A stretch of DNA of 60,450 nt. Source: Micractinium sp. NFX-FRZ. Taxonomy: Eukaryota; Chlorophyta; Trebouxiophyceae; Chlorellales; Chlorellaceae. The stretch covers positions 1 to 60,450 of the forward strand of contig JAPTJF010000395.1 in assembly GCA_029339195.1 (NCBI GenBank), written 5' to 3'. The notes beneath the pieces were generated by a model, which was not told where the DNA came from, did not search any database, and saw only the letters and a list, made by a program, of their open reading frames with translations. Shown here piece by piece: positions 12,115-23,734 of the stretch. A program made the position numbers and the translations under genes. Position 1 is the stretch's first letter. Each line of letters starts with the position of its first letter.

Positions 12115-15100
12115 TCAACGCCGCTCAACTGTGCGGAACCTGAAGACGTCTGAGGCTTCGTACTTCGCCCCCCCCGCTGTAATCGCCACCGCGGTGCACT
12201 CGTAACGAGTGAGGGGGAGCAGGCCGGCGAGGGAGAAGACGGCGCCGCGCTTGGGGGCGCTGCCACCTGGCGCCACAAAGTCCCGGACCTCTTGTGCTGG
12301 CAGCTGCACCCTGTCTAAGATCTTGTCTTGCCGGCTGGAGAAGCCCCCCACCTGCGCCTGCCACGACGGTGCGATGCAGAGGAGGCCCAGTTTGGTGTAC
12401 TCGCTGCTGTCGATGCTTGGCGGGAGCTGAACAGCCACCCGTGCTGACCTGGCACCCGCCTGTCCGATGCCAAAGATGCGCAGGTCAGGGCCATGTGTCG
12501 AAGGCGGATCTGGTTTGGGCTTGGGGGCCGGAGTCCGGGGCTTGGGGGGCGGCGCTTGAAGTTTGGGAGGCTTGCGGCTGGGGGGAGGCGGGCTTGGCTT
12601 CTTGGGCGGTTTGGGGCTGGGCGGCGGCGGCTGTCGCTTTGGCGGTTTGGGGCTGGGCGGTGGTGGCTGCCGCTTTGGCGGTTTGGGGCTGGGCGGCGGT
12701 GGCTGCCGCTTGGGCGGGCTCGGGTTCGGCGGCGGCGGACGCCTGCTTGGCGGCTTGGGGCTGGGCGGCAGTGGGCGCCGAGTGGGTGGGCTGGGGCTGG
12801 GCGGGGGAGGAGGCTTCATGGAGGGATTGGGGGTTGGCGGGGGAGGGGATGCCCGAGGTGGTGGTCGCGCCCAATTGGCGGTGATGTCACCCGCAGGTAC
12901 TGGCGGGGGCTTTCGCGACATGGGAGGAGGCGTCCGGACATTCGTTTGGTTCGACTCTGCGCCAACCTCTGGTGCCGGAGGAAGCGGCGGCGGCGGCGGC
13001 GCCGGCAACGGCGGAGCAGGGGCCGGCGGCTGCAAGGACGGCTGCGGGGCTGCGTCAGCTGTGGGTGGTTTTGGTGCAAACTCATCCGTCGAGGAGGGCG
13101 GAGGCGGCTGCCCAGAGGGTGCCGACAAAAGCTGCTCTGGAGGTGGTGGGTACGCAGGGCTAGGAGATGGAGGGTCGGGCGCTTGTTCGGGTGCGCTGCC
13201 ATCAGGAGGACCAGAGCCTTGGTCAACCTTCACATCCCTAATGGTGGCTCCATGGAAGGGAACACCCGGCAGAGACAATCGCAGGCGCAATCTCGCTGCA
13301 ATCACTGCCGCATCACTCCCCTCCACCGTGATGAGGCCGTCCACGTCCACACCTCCTGCCACTGTGCGCGGCTCCCCAAACGAGGTCGTCACTGTGTAGC
13401 CTGCAAGCGGGCGCTCAGCAGGGGGTGGCATGCCAGACGCAGGAGCCTGTGGGTACATACGGGACGTGTCGGCAGCACCCCAGACCAATGCACCTCGCTG
13501 CATCGAACCACACTTCTGCTGATGCCATGGAACGCATGGGCCCTCACTGCCTGCCTGCCAGCTTGCCCGTCTGCAACTCCGCAGCAAGCGCACAACGCCA
13601 GCCTGCCACCTCTAGATGCCACGCTTCTGCTCACCTGCCAATCCATTTGCAGCCTCAGTTGCATAATTTTGCACGCGTACTTGGTAGGCGCGCTTCTGGG
13701 TCTCGGGAAAGACACCTTGCACCCTCAACTTGAAAGTGAGGGTGGGTGTGGGAGCGGAGGAGGGCGGGGGAGGCAAGGCTCCTGGCAGCGGCGGGGAGAA
13801 GGCAGCCTCCAACGCATCTGGTGGTGGCAGTGACGGCGGCAGTGGTGGCGGCAGCGCCGGGTTTTCTGGGCTGCAGGCGTGAGGGAGGCAGGCAGGCAGG
13901 CGTGTGACGTTGCATTTAATGCTGCAGCAGCGTTGTCGTTTGCTTGCTGAATCAGGGCACATGCAGGCGACAGAGGCAGCAGCACAGCATGGCACGGCAC
14001 GGTACGGGACCGCACAACACGGCAGAGAGCATCATGTGTACCTGCTTGTCGGCTCTGGTGCTGGCGGCTTTGGGGCATGTGGCGAAGGTGAGGCAGGTGC
14101 CTGTTCGGGTGCGCTGCCATCTGGTTGAGGGGCTGTCGAGGGCGAGGGCTGGGGTGGCAGAGGGCTTGGTGGCGGTAGACTGGGTGGCAGCGGGCTGGGA
14201 GGAGGAGGGGTGGTTGGCGGAGGGCTGGGTGGCGGTGGGCTGGGGGGCGGTGGGCTGGGTGGAGGAGGGCTGGGTGGCGGTGGGCTGGGTGGCGGTTGGC
14301 TGGTCGACGGAGGGCTGGGTGGCGGTTGGCTGGGTGGAGGAGGGCTGGGTGCCCGGGGGTTGGGTGGCGGTGGGCTGGGTGGCGGTGGGTTGGGGGGCGG
14401 TGGGCTGGGGGGCGGAGGGCTGGGGGGCGGAGGGCTGGGGGGCAGGGGCGTGGGAGCTGAGGGGGGCGGGGGAGGTGAGGCTTCTGGCAATGGCGGCGGG
14501 GGGAGGGTTGTGTCCCACGAGAGTGAGACGTTCTGAACAACCATGTCTGGATAGGCGTTCCGTAACCAGCTGAGCTGCCCATCAGCCAGCGCCTGTGCAA
14601 GCGCCTGCGCCTGCTGCTCCATCCCTGGTGAGAATCTGATGACAGTGTCGATCTCAACACACAGCGCGGCCTGGCTGCCGCCGCATGCGGCTGCAGCAGA
14701 GGACCCATTGGCCTGCCTGAGCGTCACAACGGTAGCGCTCACGCAGCCTGCGCCCGCCCAGGCGGCCGGCCAGCCTGCAGAGAGCAGCGGGGCGGGTGTG
14801 ATCCCTTTCAGCAGCCAGTCGGTTGAGCTCAGAAGCTGGCCCAGCCCAGCGAGAGTTGCAGGCAAGATAAGGGGGAGAGAGAGTACGCACGCATCACCGG
14901 CAGCCCAGTGCGCTTGCATGCAAATGCCCAGGAAGAGGGGTGCGGCATGCCGCACAGCCGGCAGGCCTCGCTACGTACCCGCAGCCTGCTGCGCAACCGT
15001 CAGCACGATCCCTGTGTACCCGCCCCTCTTGGCGGCAGTGAAGCTGGCCTCTGTCTCTCCGGGCTGCCCGGCTGTGAATCGCAAAACGGCACGGGCGTCA

Positions 15101-17262
15101 GCAGGGGGTGGCGCCTCCGCCCGGCGGCTCAGGATGAGACCAGAGCACTCGTTGGCTCTCGGCTGCAACAAGTGTGGGTGTGGGTTGGCGAGGTGCCTTT
15201 CTTGGAAGGTAGATGCTCAGACAAGATTATAGTATTCCCAAGTCTGCCAAGGCTTAAAGTGTATGCAAGCAGGCAGCAGGGCATAGGAGACACACGGCTG
15301 AGTGCCTTGGCCTTACAGCACAGCACCAGCTGCCATCCATGCCTGCTCTGCTGCTTGTGCAGTGCATCGCTCCAATCTTGTTAGGCTCTACCCCATCCTT
15401 TAGCCCTAAACGTCATCAAACAACGCTGCATGAGCACGTGCTGCTCCCATCTGTGCCTTGCCTGACGGGCCGGCTCCGGCAGGCTCAACCCTGTGCGGCT
15501 CACAAAGCCATCGGTTGTGAACAGGTGGCACAGCGGGACGGCTGCAGGGGGAGGCAGAGGGCGGGCCGGGGGGGTGAGCGGGGCGAGAAGGCTGCAGGCG
15601 AGGCCGAGGGCGGGCACGGGGGCATAGTAGGGCAAGGGCTGCGCAGTCCAGCCCAGCATGGTGTCAGCTTCCGAGCTCAGGAGGAGCAGCAGCGTGGAGC
15701 CAGGCCCTCGCAACAGCAACCAGCCAGGCAGGTGGGTACATGCCGGTGTGCTGGGCATGGCCGGCGCGGGATGGCCGGGGCCAGGTGACTGCTGGTACTG
15801 ACCGCCACCTGGCCCTGTCAACAGCTGTTGCCTGGCCCCGCCAACAGGTACAACACCACCTGTCAACAGCCAACTCCACCTGTCAGCTGCAGTCGACACA
15901 CCCACACCGCCCACCATGCAGCGCCGACTCGGGCACGGTGTACCGCCACATGCTGCACGTCCAGCCCTTCCTCCGCCACTTGGCATCTGCCCGCGACCCT
16001 CTCTCGCCGTCATGAAGGCAGCGCAGCGCGCAATCCTGCGGGGTTCCACAGCAGGCTCAGCAGGATCAGATGTGGTCAGGTGATGATGAGGTTCTGAAGA
16101 CCCTGTCCTGCCAAAATTCGACTCCGCTGGCTTAGCTGGCACCGCCGCAGGGAGCAGCGGGCACTCCTGCAGGGGTGACGGGTGCTGGAGCAAGCGAGCA
16201 CGGATGGCCAAGGGTGCGGTGCATGTGGGGGCCAGAGCTGGCACCACGTGCATGCAGTACGCTGTGCTCAGCAGAAGCAGTACGGCGTGCACAGCACATG
16301 CAGTACGCTGCGCTCGGCAGAAGCAGTACGGCGTGCACAGCACATGCAGCGCTGCGCTCGGAGGGCGCAGCCGCAGCCAGCACTGCCTAGGTGCAGGAAA
16401 GCAAGGCGTAGGTGTGACCCCTATAGTACTCCCGCCCTACTTGGTAAGCGCCCCTACTTAGCAAGTGCCCCCTAAACTTCTGCTCCCCCGCGCCACAGGC
16501 CAGCACACCCCCTCGTTCACCCGGCCAAGCTACACATCCCGCCGCCAGCGCAGCATGCCGCTCACGACTCCTCACTCCCGTCCTGCTCGCCCATGCTCCT
16601 GCCCTACTCCCTGCCCTCTGCTGCTCCATGCCCCTCACACCCGCCGCCCCGCCCCACACCGCCCTGCCACCCGGCGCACCTCTGCTGACGAGGCGCCAAC
16701 CAGGCGGTGCCACCTGGACATGGCACCGGCCCCCAGGGCCTCCATCTCCGGATAGTACAGCCTCACGCCGCACTCCAGAGTGTAGGTGCCCCTGGCTGTC
16801 TGGTCGGCCAGGTCTGGGGCCGCCGGCGCGCCCAGGGGGGCGGCCGGGGCGCCCAGCGGGGCGGCGACGCTCTCCAGCGTGGCACCAGCAGCGCCTGCAG
16901 CAGCGGGCCAGAATGTGCGCATGCAACCTTGAAATACGACGAATTTTGTTTGTTTTGTTTTGGAAGGGCTTGACGGGCACAGAGCATGGGGGTGCGACAG
17001 CAGCAAGTGTTTCAAGGGCGTCTTTTGCACGGGCGCCAGGCGGGCGGGCGGGCGGCGGGCACCATCAGAGGGGCGGCGGTTCCAAGGGAGGGGGCACGGA
17101 GGCGCCCCCACCCTCTTGGAGTGAGATTGCACAGCCTGTGCACGCACTGCACAGCCTACCGTGTGCCCATGAAGAGCTGAACGCAAGGACGGCGGCGAGG
17201 AAGGCCAGTAGCCTGGTCGCGCTGGTGTGCCGGAGTGCCGCTGGGACTACGTGTCTATGCAT
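12115..17262 (-). CDS. secreted Pro-rich (hydroxyproline-rich type) cell-wall glycoprotein
   Basis: The ATG at 17262 begins [20 protein letters not shown], followed by [15 protein letters not shown], a clear signal peptide, then a GTAGGC donor. Further exons: about 16740-16895 ([19 protein letters not shown]), one near 15900-16000 whose frame I cannot fix, one near 15480-15560 ([18 protein letters not shown], with a likely GC donor), 14979-15162 ([20 protein letters not shown]), about 14042-14838, 13635-13870 and 12115-13446. The last three alternate small folded segments ([41 protein letters not shown]) with long PPPPSP blocks. The final exon has [12 protein letters not shown] repeats and ends in a fibronectin-III-like segment ([20 protein letters not shown]). 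[10 protein letters not shown] recurs at two module borders, showing internal duplication. SP repeats are typical hydroxylation and arabinosylation sites in algal wall proteins of the pherophorin/HRGP kind. I cannot assign it to a named family. Confidence 0.7.
16251..16361. repeat. 46-bp tandem repeat, 2.4 copies, in an intron
   Basis: Units begin with CATGCAG at 16251, 16297 and 16343 (the last partial). Copies 1 and 2 differ at two positions only. Each copy holds GCAGAAGCAGTACGGCGTGC. It sits in an intron of the minus-strand cell-wall gene. The near-identity points to a recent event. Confidence 0.85.
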
Positions 17263-18204
17263 TTCGCTTCTGACAGCCTGAAAAGCCGTGGGCACGTGTT
17301 CCGAGGGCTTTAAGAGCAGTGCTCCATTTTCGAAGACCCTACTGCACGTCGGGCCCGCGACCAACTGCACTTCGCAGCCCCGCACGGGCCTGATACATCC
17401 TGCTTTGGGGCCCGGATGCCTACGGACTGAGGTTCTCGCTGGACGGCCGACGATCAGCCTGCACAGGTGGCAGGAGCGGCGCGGCAGCACGACGCCTATG
17501 CATAGGGAAGCCAGGGCCTTGTTGCGGGCCCCCCTGGGCCCCGCCACTCTTCTCTCTCCCTGGCGGTAATTTACAGAACAACACTGGGGGCGCACCCCAG
17601 AGATGGAGTCGGTACACGCAAAAGGGAGGGCCTCTGCAGGGCTGGCCGGCTGCGGGAGACGGATGGTCGAAAGCGGGGGATAAGCGGCGGGCTTGCACCA
17701 GGAGGGATGGAGGGGCGGAGAATGGCCTTTGAAGCCCTGCCAACCAGAAAACGTGGATCTATGGGTATGTTACTCAACGAGGTGTATCGGAGAGGTGGGG
17801 TTTGCTGCTCTTTCTGAAGGGGTTTGCGGTCAGGTCAGGTGCATGGTAGCGTGCGCGGTGGGGAGGGATGATGGGGCAAAGTGCGGCAGGAATGGGGTGG
17901 TGGGGTGGATGAGGCAGGAATGGGAGATGGGGCGCGTCCGCGCAGCTGCCCTTGCCGTGTTGCAGGCAAGGCGCAGGGGGAAGTGGGGAGAGGGCGCGCT
18001 TGTGCGCTGGGTTGGGGTTTTGAACCGGGAATGGGTGGGCGGGATGAGTTCGTCGGTCAGTCCGTCATTGCATATTCACTGTTCTAATATGGTTGTCGTC
18101 AGATACATGTGTCTGGTCAGGAGACTGTGCAGGGTGCCAGCTGGCACAAGCTGGCGCCGCCACGTCAGCGTTGCCACATCAGCAGCGGGGCAGGGCTTTG
18201 CTGC

Positions 18205-21200
18205 TCAGACGTTCTCCAGCAGAGCGTGCAGCCGCATCCTCACGCTGCTGCTCGTCAGCTCATTCAAAGCGCTGCTGGCAGCAGCTGGAGCCGCTGGTTT
18301 GGCCGCTGTCAGCGTGCCCTGCCGCATGCCGCCGCTGCCGCCGCCCGCCTGCCGGGCCCCGCTCTGCTGCTGGCCCTGCGCTGCTGCTGCTGCCGCTGCC
18401 GCCCCTGCTGCCACCGCTGCACTCTGCGGCCCCGCCTTGGCAGTACTCGCCAGCAGAAGGTGATGCTGTACCGCCATGGCCAGGCTGGTGTCGCCACCTG
18501 TCGACTCGGCTGGATGCAGCAGGATGCCGGGTGTTGCGCCGGCTAGCCAGGGGGTGCCAGCTCCCATGGTGGCGGCGGTCATGGCGGTCAGGCTGCTGGC
18601 ACCGGGAGAGCCCATCTGCAAGTGCAAGACAGGTGGGCAGGCGGGTGGGGGCACCTGTCAACAACACGGCTCCCTCCTCGCTCCTCCCCTTCTCAATGGT
18701 ACCCAGAAGCACTGCCCAGGCTCCCCGCCTGCCTGCCCAAACCGGCTTGCCTCGTGAAGGCGCCGCAGCTTGCGCAACACCCCAGCACTTCAAGCAGGGT
18801 GCTGCCCCTGCCTGCCGCGCGTGCCAGGCAGGTGTGCATGCCATGTACGCAGGCGACAGGCACCCAGGCAGGCAAGCTCCTATGCAAGGAAGCCCACACT
18901 GCAGCAGGCAGGCAGCGGGCAGGCAGGCAGGCAGGCAGGCGGGGCTCCTCCACACAAGGGAGCCCACACCGCACCCCAAGCACTCCACCCACCTTGCTCT
19001 TCTTTGGCGGGCTGCCCAGCAGCACCCCAAAATCAAAGGAGACGGTGTGCTGCAGGCCAGTGGTCCCTGCCGCTGCCGCTGATGCCGCCGCCGCCGCCGC
19101 TGCTTCGCCGCTCCCACCATTTGCAGCCGCCGCCGCCGCTGCTGCTGCCGCTGCTGCCAGGGTTCCAAAAGATGCGGCGGCGTCCAGGCGGCGCGCCACC
19201 GACTGCCGCCGCTCGTCCTCGCTGCTGCCGGCGCCGGCGCCGGCATTGGCTGCGGCTGCGCCCCCTGCTGAGCCTGCTGAGTGGCCGCCGCTGCCTGCTG
19301 AGCCTGCTGACCTGCTGCTGCTGCCCGACTTGGCCCAGGAGGGGGTGACCATGCGGCCAAAGCCAGGGGAGCGGAACAGGTCATCTGCGGGGCGACAGGT
19401 GGCAGCGGGGGCAGATGGGAGGAGGTTGGCAGGGTGGAGGGGCGAGGAGGCGACATTGGGGCCAAAACCAGGACAGCCTTTCGGGGGTTGCTCGCTGGGG
19501 GACAGGTGGCACAAACAGGTGCACAGGGGGAGGGGGCCAGGCGGGAGATGAGCAGGCACAGCAGCCTGCTGGGAGCATGCGCGAGTACGGGCGGGGAGGG
19601 AGGGGGGCCCAAAGAGCAGGGGGAACGTCGGGGCAGGCAGGGGTGGCTCGCCTTGCACTGCGGACATCCAGAATGTGCAGCTAGAAGGAATGGGGTAGTG
19701 CAGTGAAGGGCGAGCTCTACACCACACAGGCCCCCCAAGCACAGAGCACAGCATACCCGAGCAGCCGCAGCAGCAGAATGGGCCGGTGCACTAATGCGCC
19801 AAGCTGTGCAAGGCGTCACACTGCAAGGCCCTCCTCAAACGCAGGGCGCAACCGCAGGCAGACAGGCAGGCGCGCGCACGCACCCATCATTGCCGGGGGG
19901 CTCTGCAGCAGGGTGAGCACGTTGGGCGAGCGGAGCTCCAAAGACATCGGACCGCTCCCGGGGGTGGGGCGCACGGGGGTGCCTGCAGCAGCAGTTGGGG
20001 GAGTGTGGTGGCACAGCAGTGGGACGCAGGTTGGGCGGGCGGGCAGGGGCGGCAGGCGGAGGCAGGTGGGGAGGCGGCAGGCACGGGCTAGTAGTGCACG
20101 TGTGATTTGGCACGAGCACGCGGTGGGGCGAGGCAGGGAGTGGGAGGTGGTGGGCTGGGGTGTGAGCAGTCGCAGGGCGGGCAGGGCAGGGCAAGAGCGC
20201 TACAAACCCCACGCTGGGAGCAGCCGTCGCACACTAACCCCCACCGTCCTGGCCACCCTCTGCCCCCAACAAACCGCGGCCCACACCCTCCGGCCCGCCC
20301 ACACACCCATGAAGTACTGCTCTCACCCTTGGCAGCGGTCACAGTTGTGTCTGGGATGACCAGAGGCGCCAGAGCTGGGCCAAAGGCTGCCATGCGGGAT
20401 GCAGCAGACCGCTTGCGGCCTGCAATACACAGGAGGGGCAGGCGCGCAGGCGGGGCAGGCAGCAGGGTCGGTGCGACACGGCTGGGTGGGCGGTAGGGCC
20501 GTGGAGGAAGCAGAGCAGGCAGCGGCACCAGTGACTGCTGCGCAAGGGGGATGGCCTTGACACAACATCGCATCATATTACCAGCCGCGCTCAGACCGGC
20601 TGACAGCTCACTGCCAGGCAGGAGCCAGGCTGCTGCCCGGCCCCGCCGCGCGCGGCAGGACAGCTGTCCCTGTTTCTTTCCTCCGGTACCGCCAGCTCAG
20701 CTCGCCAGCTCAGCCCACCTGAGCTGCCTGGGGTGAAGAGCGGCGGCGCCGACGGCAGCTGGGCACGCAGCGGCGACAGCAGGTCGGAGGCGTCGACTGT
20801 GTGTGGGCCCGGGTTCTGTGTGAGGGCCGGTGAGCCGTCATCCTGCAGGGGGCGGCATGGGGGGAGGTGCCAGGGAGGGTAAGGAGTGGGGGCAGGCTGC
20901 TTTGCAGGTCCGCACAGATGGCAGACGGGGTGGCAGCGATGAAGCTGAAGGCGATGTGCGGGAGGAGCCAGGGAGGGTGAGGGGTGGGGGCAGGCTGCTG
21001 TGGGAGCCCGCACAGGGGGCAGACGGGGCGCAGCACACCACAGCGTAAGCGTGCGGCACAGCAGGGAGGGCAAAGCAGGTGGGGGTTCAACAGCCCCTGC
21101 TGGCACCAAACAACCACCCTGCGCTGCCACCTCGGCAAGGCACCCAGCCGGCCCACCTCCTCTTCTGCCGCCCTGCTGCTTCCTGCCCCAACGGCGGGCA

Positions 21201-23333
21201 GCGGCATCGGGAGGTCCAGCTTCAGCGGCAGCAGCGCCTGCGGCAGCACCACTGCTGCCAGCGCTGCGCTGCTGCTGCCGCCGGCAGTGGGCGGCGGAGT
21301 GAGGACAGCCTGCGCAGCTGCCGCCGCCGCCGCTGCAGGCGGCTGCACGCTGTCGTGCTGCTGCTGCTGCTGCTGTTGCTGCAGGTGCGCAGGCAGCGGC
21401 AGGCCGGCGGCTGCCATCGCGGCTGCCGCATCCAAGCAGATGCTGCCAGCACTGCCGCTGCCTGCGAGCTGCGGCAGCGTGGCTGCGGGCCGGCCAGAGG
21501 CGCGCCCTGCTGTGCGCGCTGTGGTACGCCGCACGGTGAACTCTGGTGAGCTGTCCTCCTCCTCCTCCTCCTCCTCCTCTCCATCTTCTTCCTCACTCGG
21601 ACCCCAGCGTTCATCATTCCCCGCCACCTCAGACACTGTAGACAGCCGGCGGCTGGCGCCAGCTGGCGCCGCCCCGCCCCGCGGCCGGCTGCGCGTCGGC
21701 CGTGCCCGCGTGCTGCCGCCGGTGGCCGCCGCCGCCGCCGCTGCTGCCGCTGCTGCGCCCTCAGCTGCTGCGGCTGCGAACAGCTCAGCTGGGTCAGCTG
21801 GTGCCAGCTGTTGGGTGCTGGACGTGTTGGCGGTTGACTGGCGCCGCGGGTTGCCCGCCGCGCCCTGCTGCTGCAGCGGGTCGCCCGCTGCCGGTGCCAC
21901 CTTGGATTGTGTGCTCGTCGGATTGCTGGACGCTCCAGAGCGGCTGGCGCGCTGCAGGCATTGCAGCAGGGACGCACGCCCGGTCAGGCAGACGGAGGTG
22001 GAGGCCAGGGGGGTGGAACAAGACGTGGCGCTCAAGAAGTGCAGGCGAGGGTTGGCAGTAGTCACGGCGAGCAGCAAGAAGAGTGCACGGGCCGGCAGTG
22101 ATGTTGGAGATGCACACGAGGCAGCAATGGTGATGGATGCACATGCACTGGCTGGGGGGCAGGCTGCAGCATGCACAGCCAACCAACTGCAGGCCCGCTG
22201 TGGTGTCTGCCGAGTGCGGCGCGCCACACCCGCCGCACCCGCCACGGCCGCCACCCACCTCTGCGTTGCTGAGCTGGCACCAGCGCGCGCGGCACTGCTG
22301 CGCTGTGCGCCCGCTCAGGCTTTTGCTGATGCAGCTCCAGGAGGAGCCTGCAGCAGGGGGAGATGACATAGAAAGGCGCAGGGTGTTGACATTGACTCAC
22401 TCACCGTACTCCGCATACAGCTCCCTCAGCTGCTAACATCGTCAGTGCTCACTCCCTGCTAAGCGAATAAAACACAAACCGAGTCTGCTGGCTTTACTCA
22501 CCGTACTCCGCATACAGCTCCCGCAGCTGCTCATCCTCCGCCTCCTCCCAGCACTCCCGCCGGATGGAGGGGTCCAAGTGGCGCCGCCAGCGGCCCATGC
22601 ACTGCTGGTCTGCAGGCGCGCCGAGGCAGGGCGGTGGGCAGGCAGGGCAGGGGTGGGAGGGAGTGGGTTGAGGGGTTGGGTAAAGGCGCGGGCTTGGGGG
22701 AGCGCAGGGCGGGGTCGAATGAGTGGAGGGGGAAGCAACAGGAGGGCACAAGGCACCGGAGCAGCATCCATTGGGACACAAGCTACTCTGCGGGCACGTG
22801 CACGGGCAGGCGGGGGCGCCAAGCGAGCAGCCAGGCGTGCAGCTGTTGCCAGCTGCTGGCCCCCACCCACCCACCCCTGCGACATGCGCTGCGCTGGCCG
22901 CCCGCCCTCTGCCCACACCTGTGCGCCCCGGCAGCTGCCGCGAGATCTCCGCCCAGCTGTTGCCGTGCTTCTCCACTAGCTCCCCCAGCCGCTGGTCTTC
23001 CTCCTCACTCCACTTCTCCCGAGAGATGTTTGGGTTGACGCGGTGGCGCCAGCGCTGCGCGCACTGCTGCCCCGTCTTGCCCGGGATGTGCTTGGCCACC
23101 TCGCTCCACTTGTTGCCCACGCGCCCCTGCCACAGCGCCAGCAGCGTGTCCTCATCGTCCGTCCACACGCCGGGCTGCATGGGGAAAGGGGGCACGGGAA
23201 GGCGGACGGGTGGGACGCGGCGCGGCAGGAGGGCGGCAGGGCGGGCGTGGCCGCTCAGGAGCGGCCTGCCCTCAGGGCGCGGCGCCGCGCGGCCCAGTTT
23301 AAGATTGATGCTCTCAGGCATCTCGGCAGCCAT
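18205..23333 (-). CDS. MYB3R: three-repeat MYB transcription factor (MYB3R type)
   Basis: Ten exons on the minus strand. Repeat 1 (exon 22919-23174) has GVWTDDEDTLLALWQGRVGN and QQCAQRWRHRVNP. Repeat 2 has EKWSEEEDQRLGELVEKHGN, WAEISRQLPGRT and, across an intron, QQCMGRWRRHLDP (exon 22502-22609). Repeat 3 has CWEEAEDEQLRELYAEYG, SSWSCISKSLSGRT and QQCRARWCQLSN (exon 22259-22347). The spaced Trp or aromatic residues and the R1R2R3 order identify the family, whose members control G2/M genes in plants through MSA elements. The C-terminal part (21952 down to 18205) is Ala/Gln-rich with an acidic block near 21570 and short conserved-looking pieces: SDLLSPLRAQLPS, LRSPNVLTLLQSPP, DLFRSPGFGRMVTPSW, GSPPKKSK and RMRLHALLENV at the end. 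SP/TP pairs suggest kinase sites. Residues before the first repeat may include a small intron, so the ATG at 23333 is likely but not certain. Confidence 0.85.
20870..21060. repeat. diverged tandem duplication in a MYB3R intron
   Basis: Two blocks each run through CAGGGAGGGT-GAGG, GGGGGCAGGCTGC, then a CCGCACAG-GGCAGACGGGG stretch: one near 20873-20930, the other near 20968-21030. They are similar but not identical, with a unit of about 95-100 bases. The copies lie between the exon ending near 21155 and the next exon near 20845. Confidence 0.6.
22400..22436 (-). repeat. exon echo: copy of the MYB3R exon 3 end and donor
   Basis: Bases 22400-22436 repeat the end of exon 3 (22502 upward), which encodes QLRELYAEYG, together with its GTGAGT donor. 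There is one substitution in about 36 bases. The copy sits inside the intron that follows. It still has a usable donor, and a splice machinery choosing it would need an upstream acceptor that I do not see. Confidence 0.8.
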
Positions 23334-23483
23334 GACATGCGACTGCCGGCGCTCTCCGAGGCTGCACGCGGCGGGGGAGTGTGAGAGAAGAGGTGCCCAC
23401 CTTTTGCTGCTTCTGAGCGCTCGCCGTGCTCATTATACCGACCCGCAACGCTGCCGATGGGCAAAGGGCGGGCGGTGGCCGGG

Positions 23484-23497
23484 TTTGGCGCGCCAAA
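23484..23497. promoter_or_regulatory. palindromic double E2F site in the MYB3R/cystatin promoter
   Basis: TTTGGCGCGCCAAA is a perfect 14-base palindrome that contains the E2F consensus TTTGGCGC on both strands. It lies 151 bases upstream of the MYB3R ATG (23333) and 238 bases upstream of the cystatin ATG (23735), in the 401-base divergent interval. E2F control of a cell-cycle MYB would fit known biology. That the site serves MYB3R and not the cystatin is inference. Confidence 0.65.
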
Positions 23498-23734
23498 TGG
23501 GTGGGAGCAAAGGGCCCAATTCGAATGTAGCAAGACCACCTTGGTGTTTGTCTCGGCGCCCCACAGCCTCTTTGGCAACCCGGGTTGCGGATCGCTTTGG
23601 CTGGAACGTGCCGCAAGCCTCGCTACGCCTCCGGCCGCGCCTGCATTGGAGCTCATGCTGTGGCAGCCCAGCAGCCCCTCCCTCCCGTCTTCTCGGAACC
23701 ACCGACGCGCTTGATCACCCTCTGTTCATCAGCG

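Noticed and set aside
15740..16015. Plus-strand peptide [20 protein letters not shown] as a possible gene
   Set aside because: It lies opposite a probable exon of the minus-strand cell-wall gene. All three minus frames and this one look plausible, so I left the exon unassigned and call no plus-strand gene.
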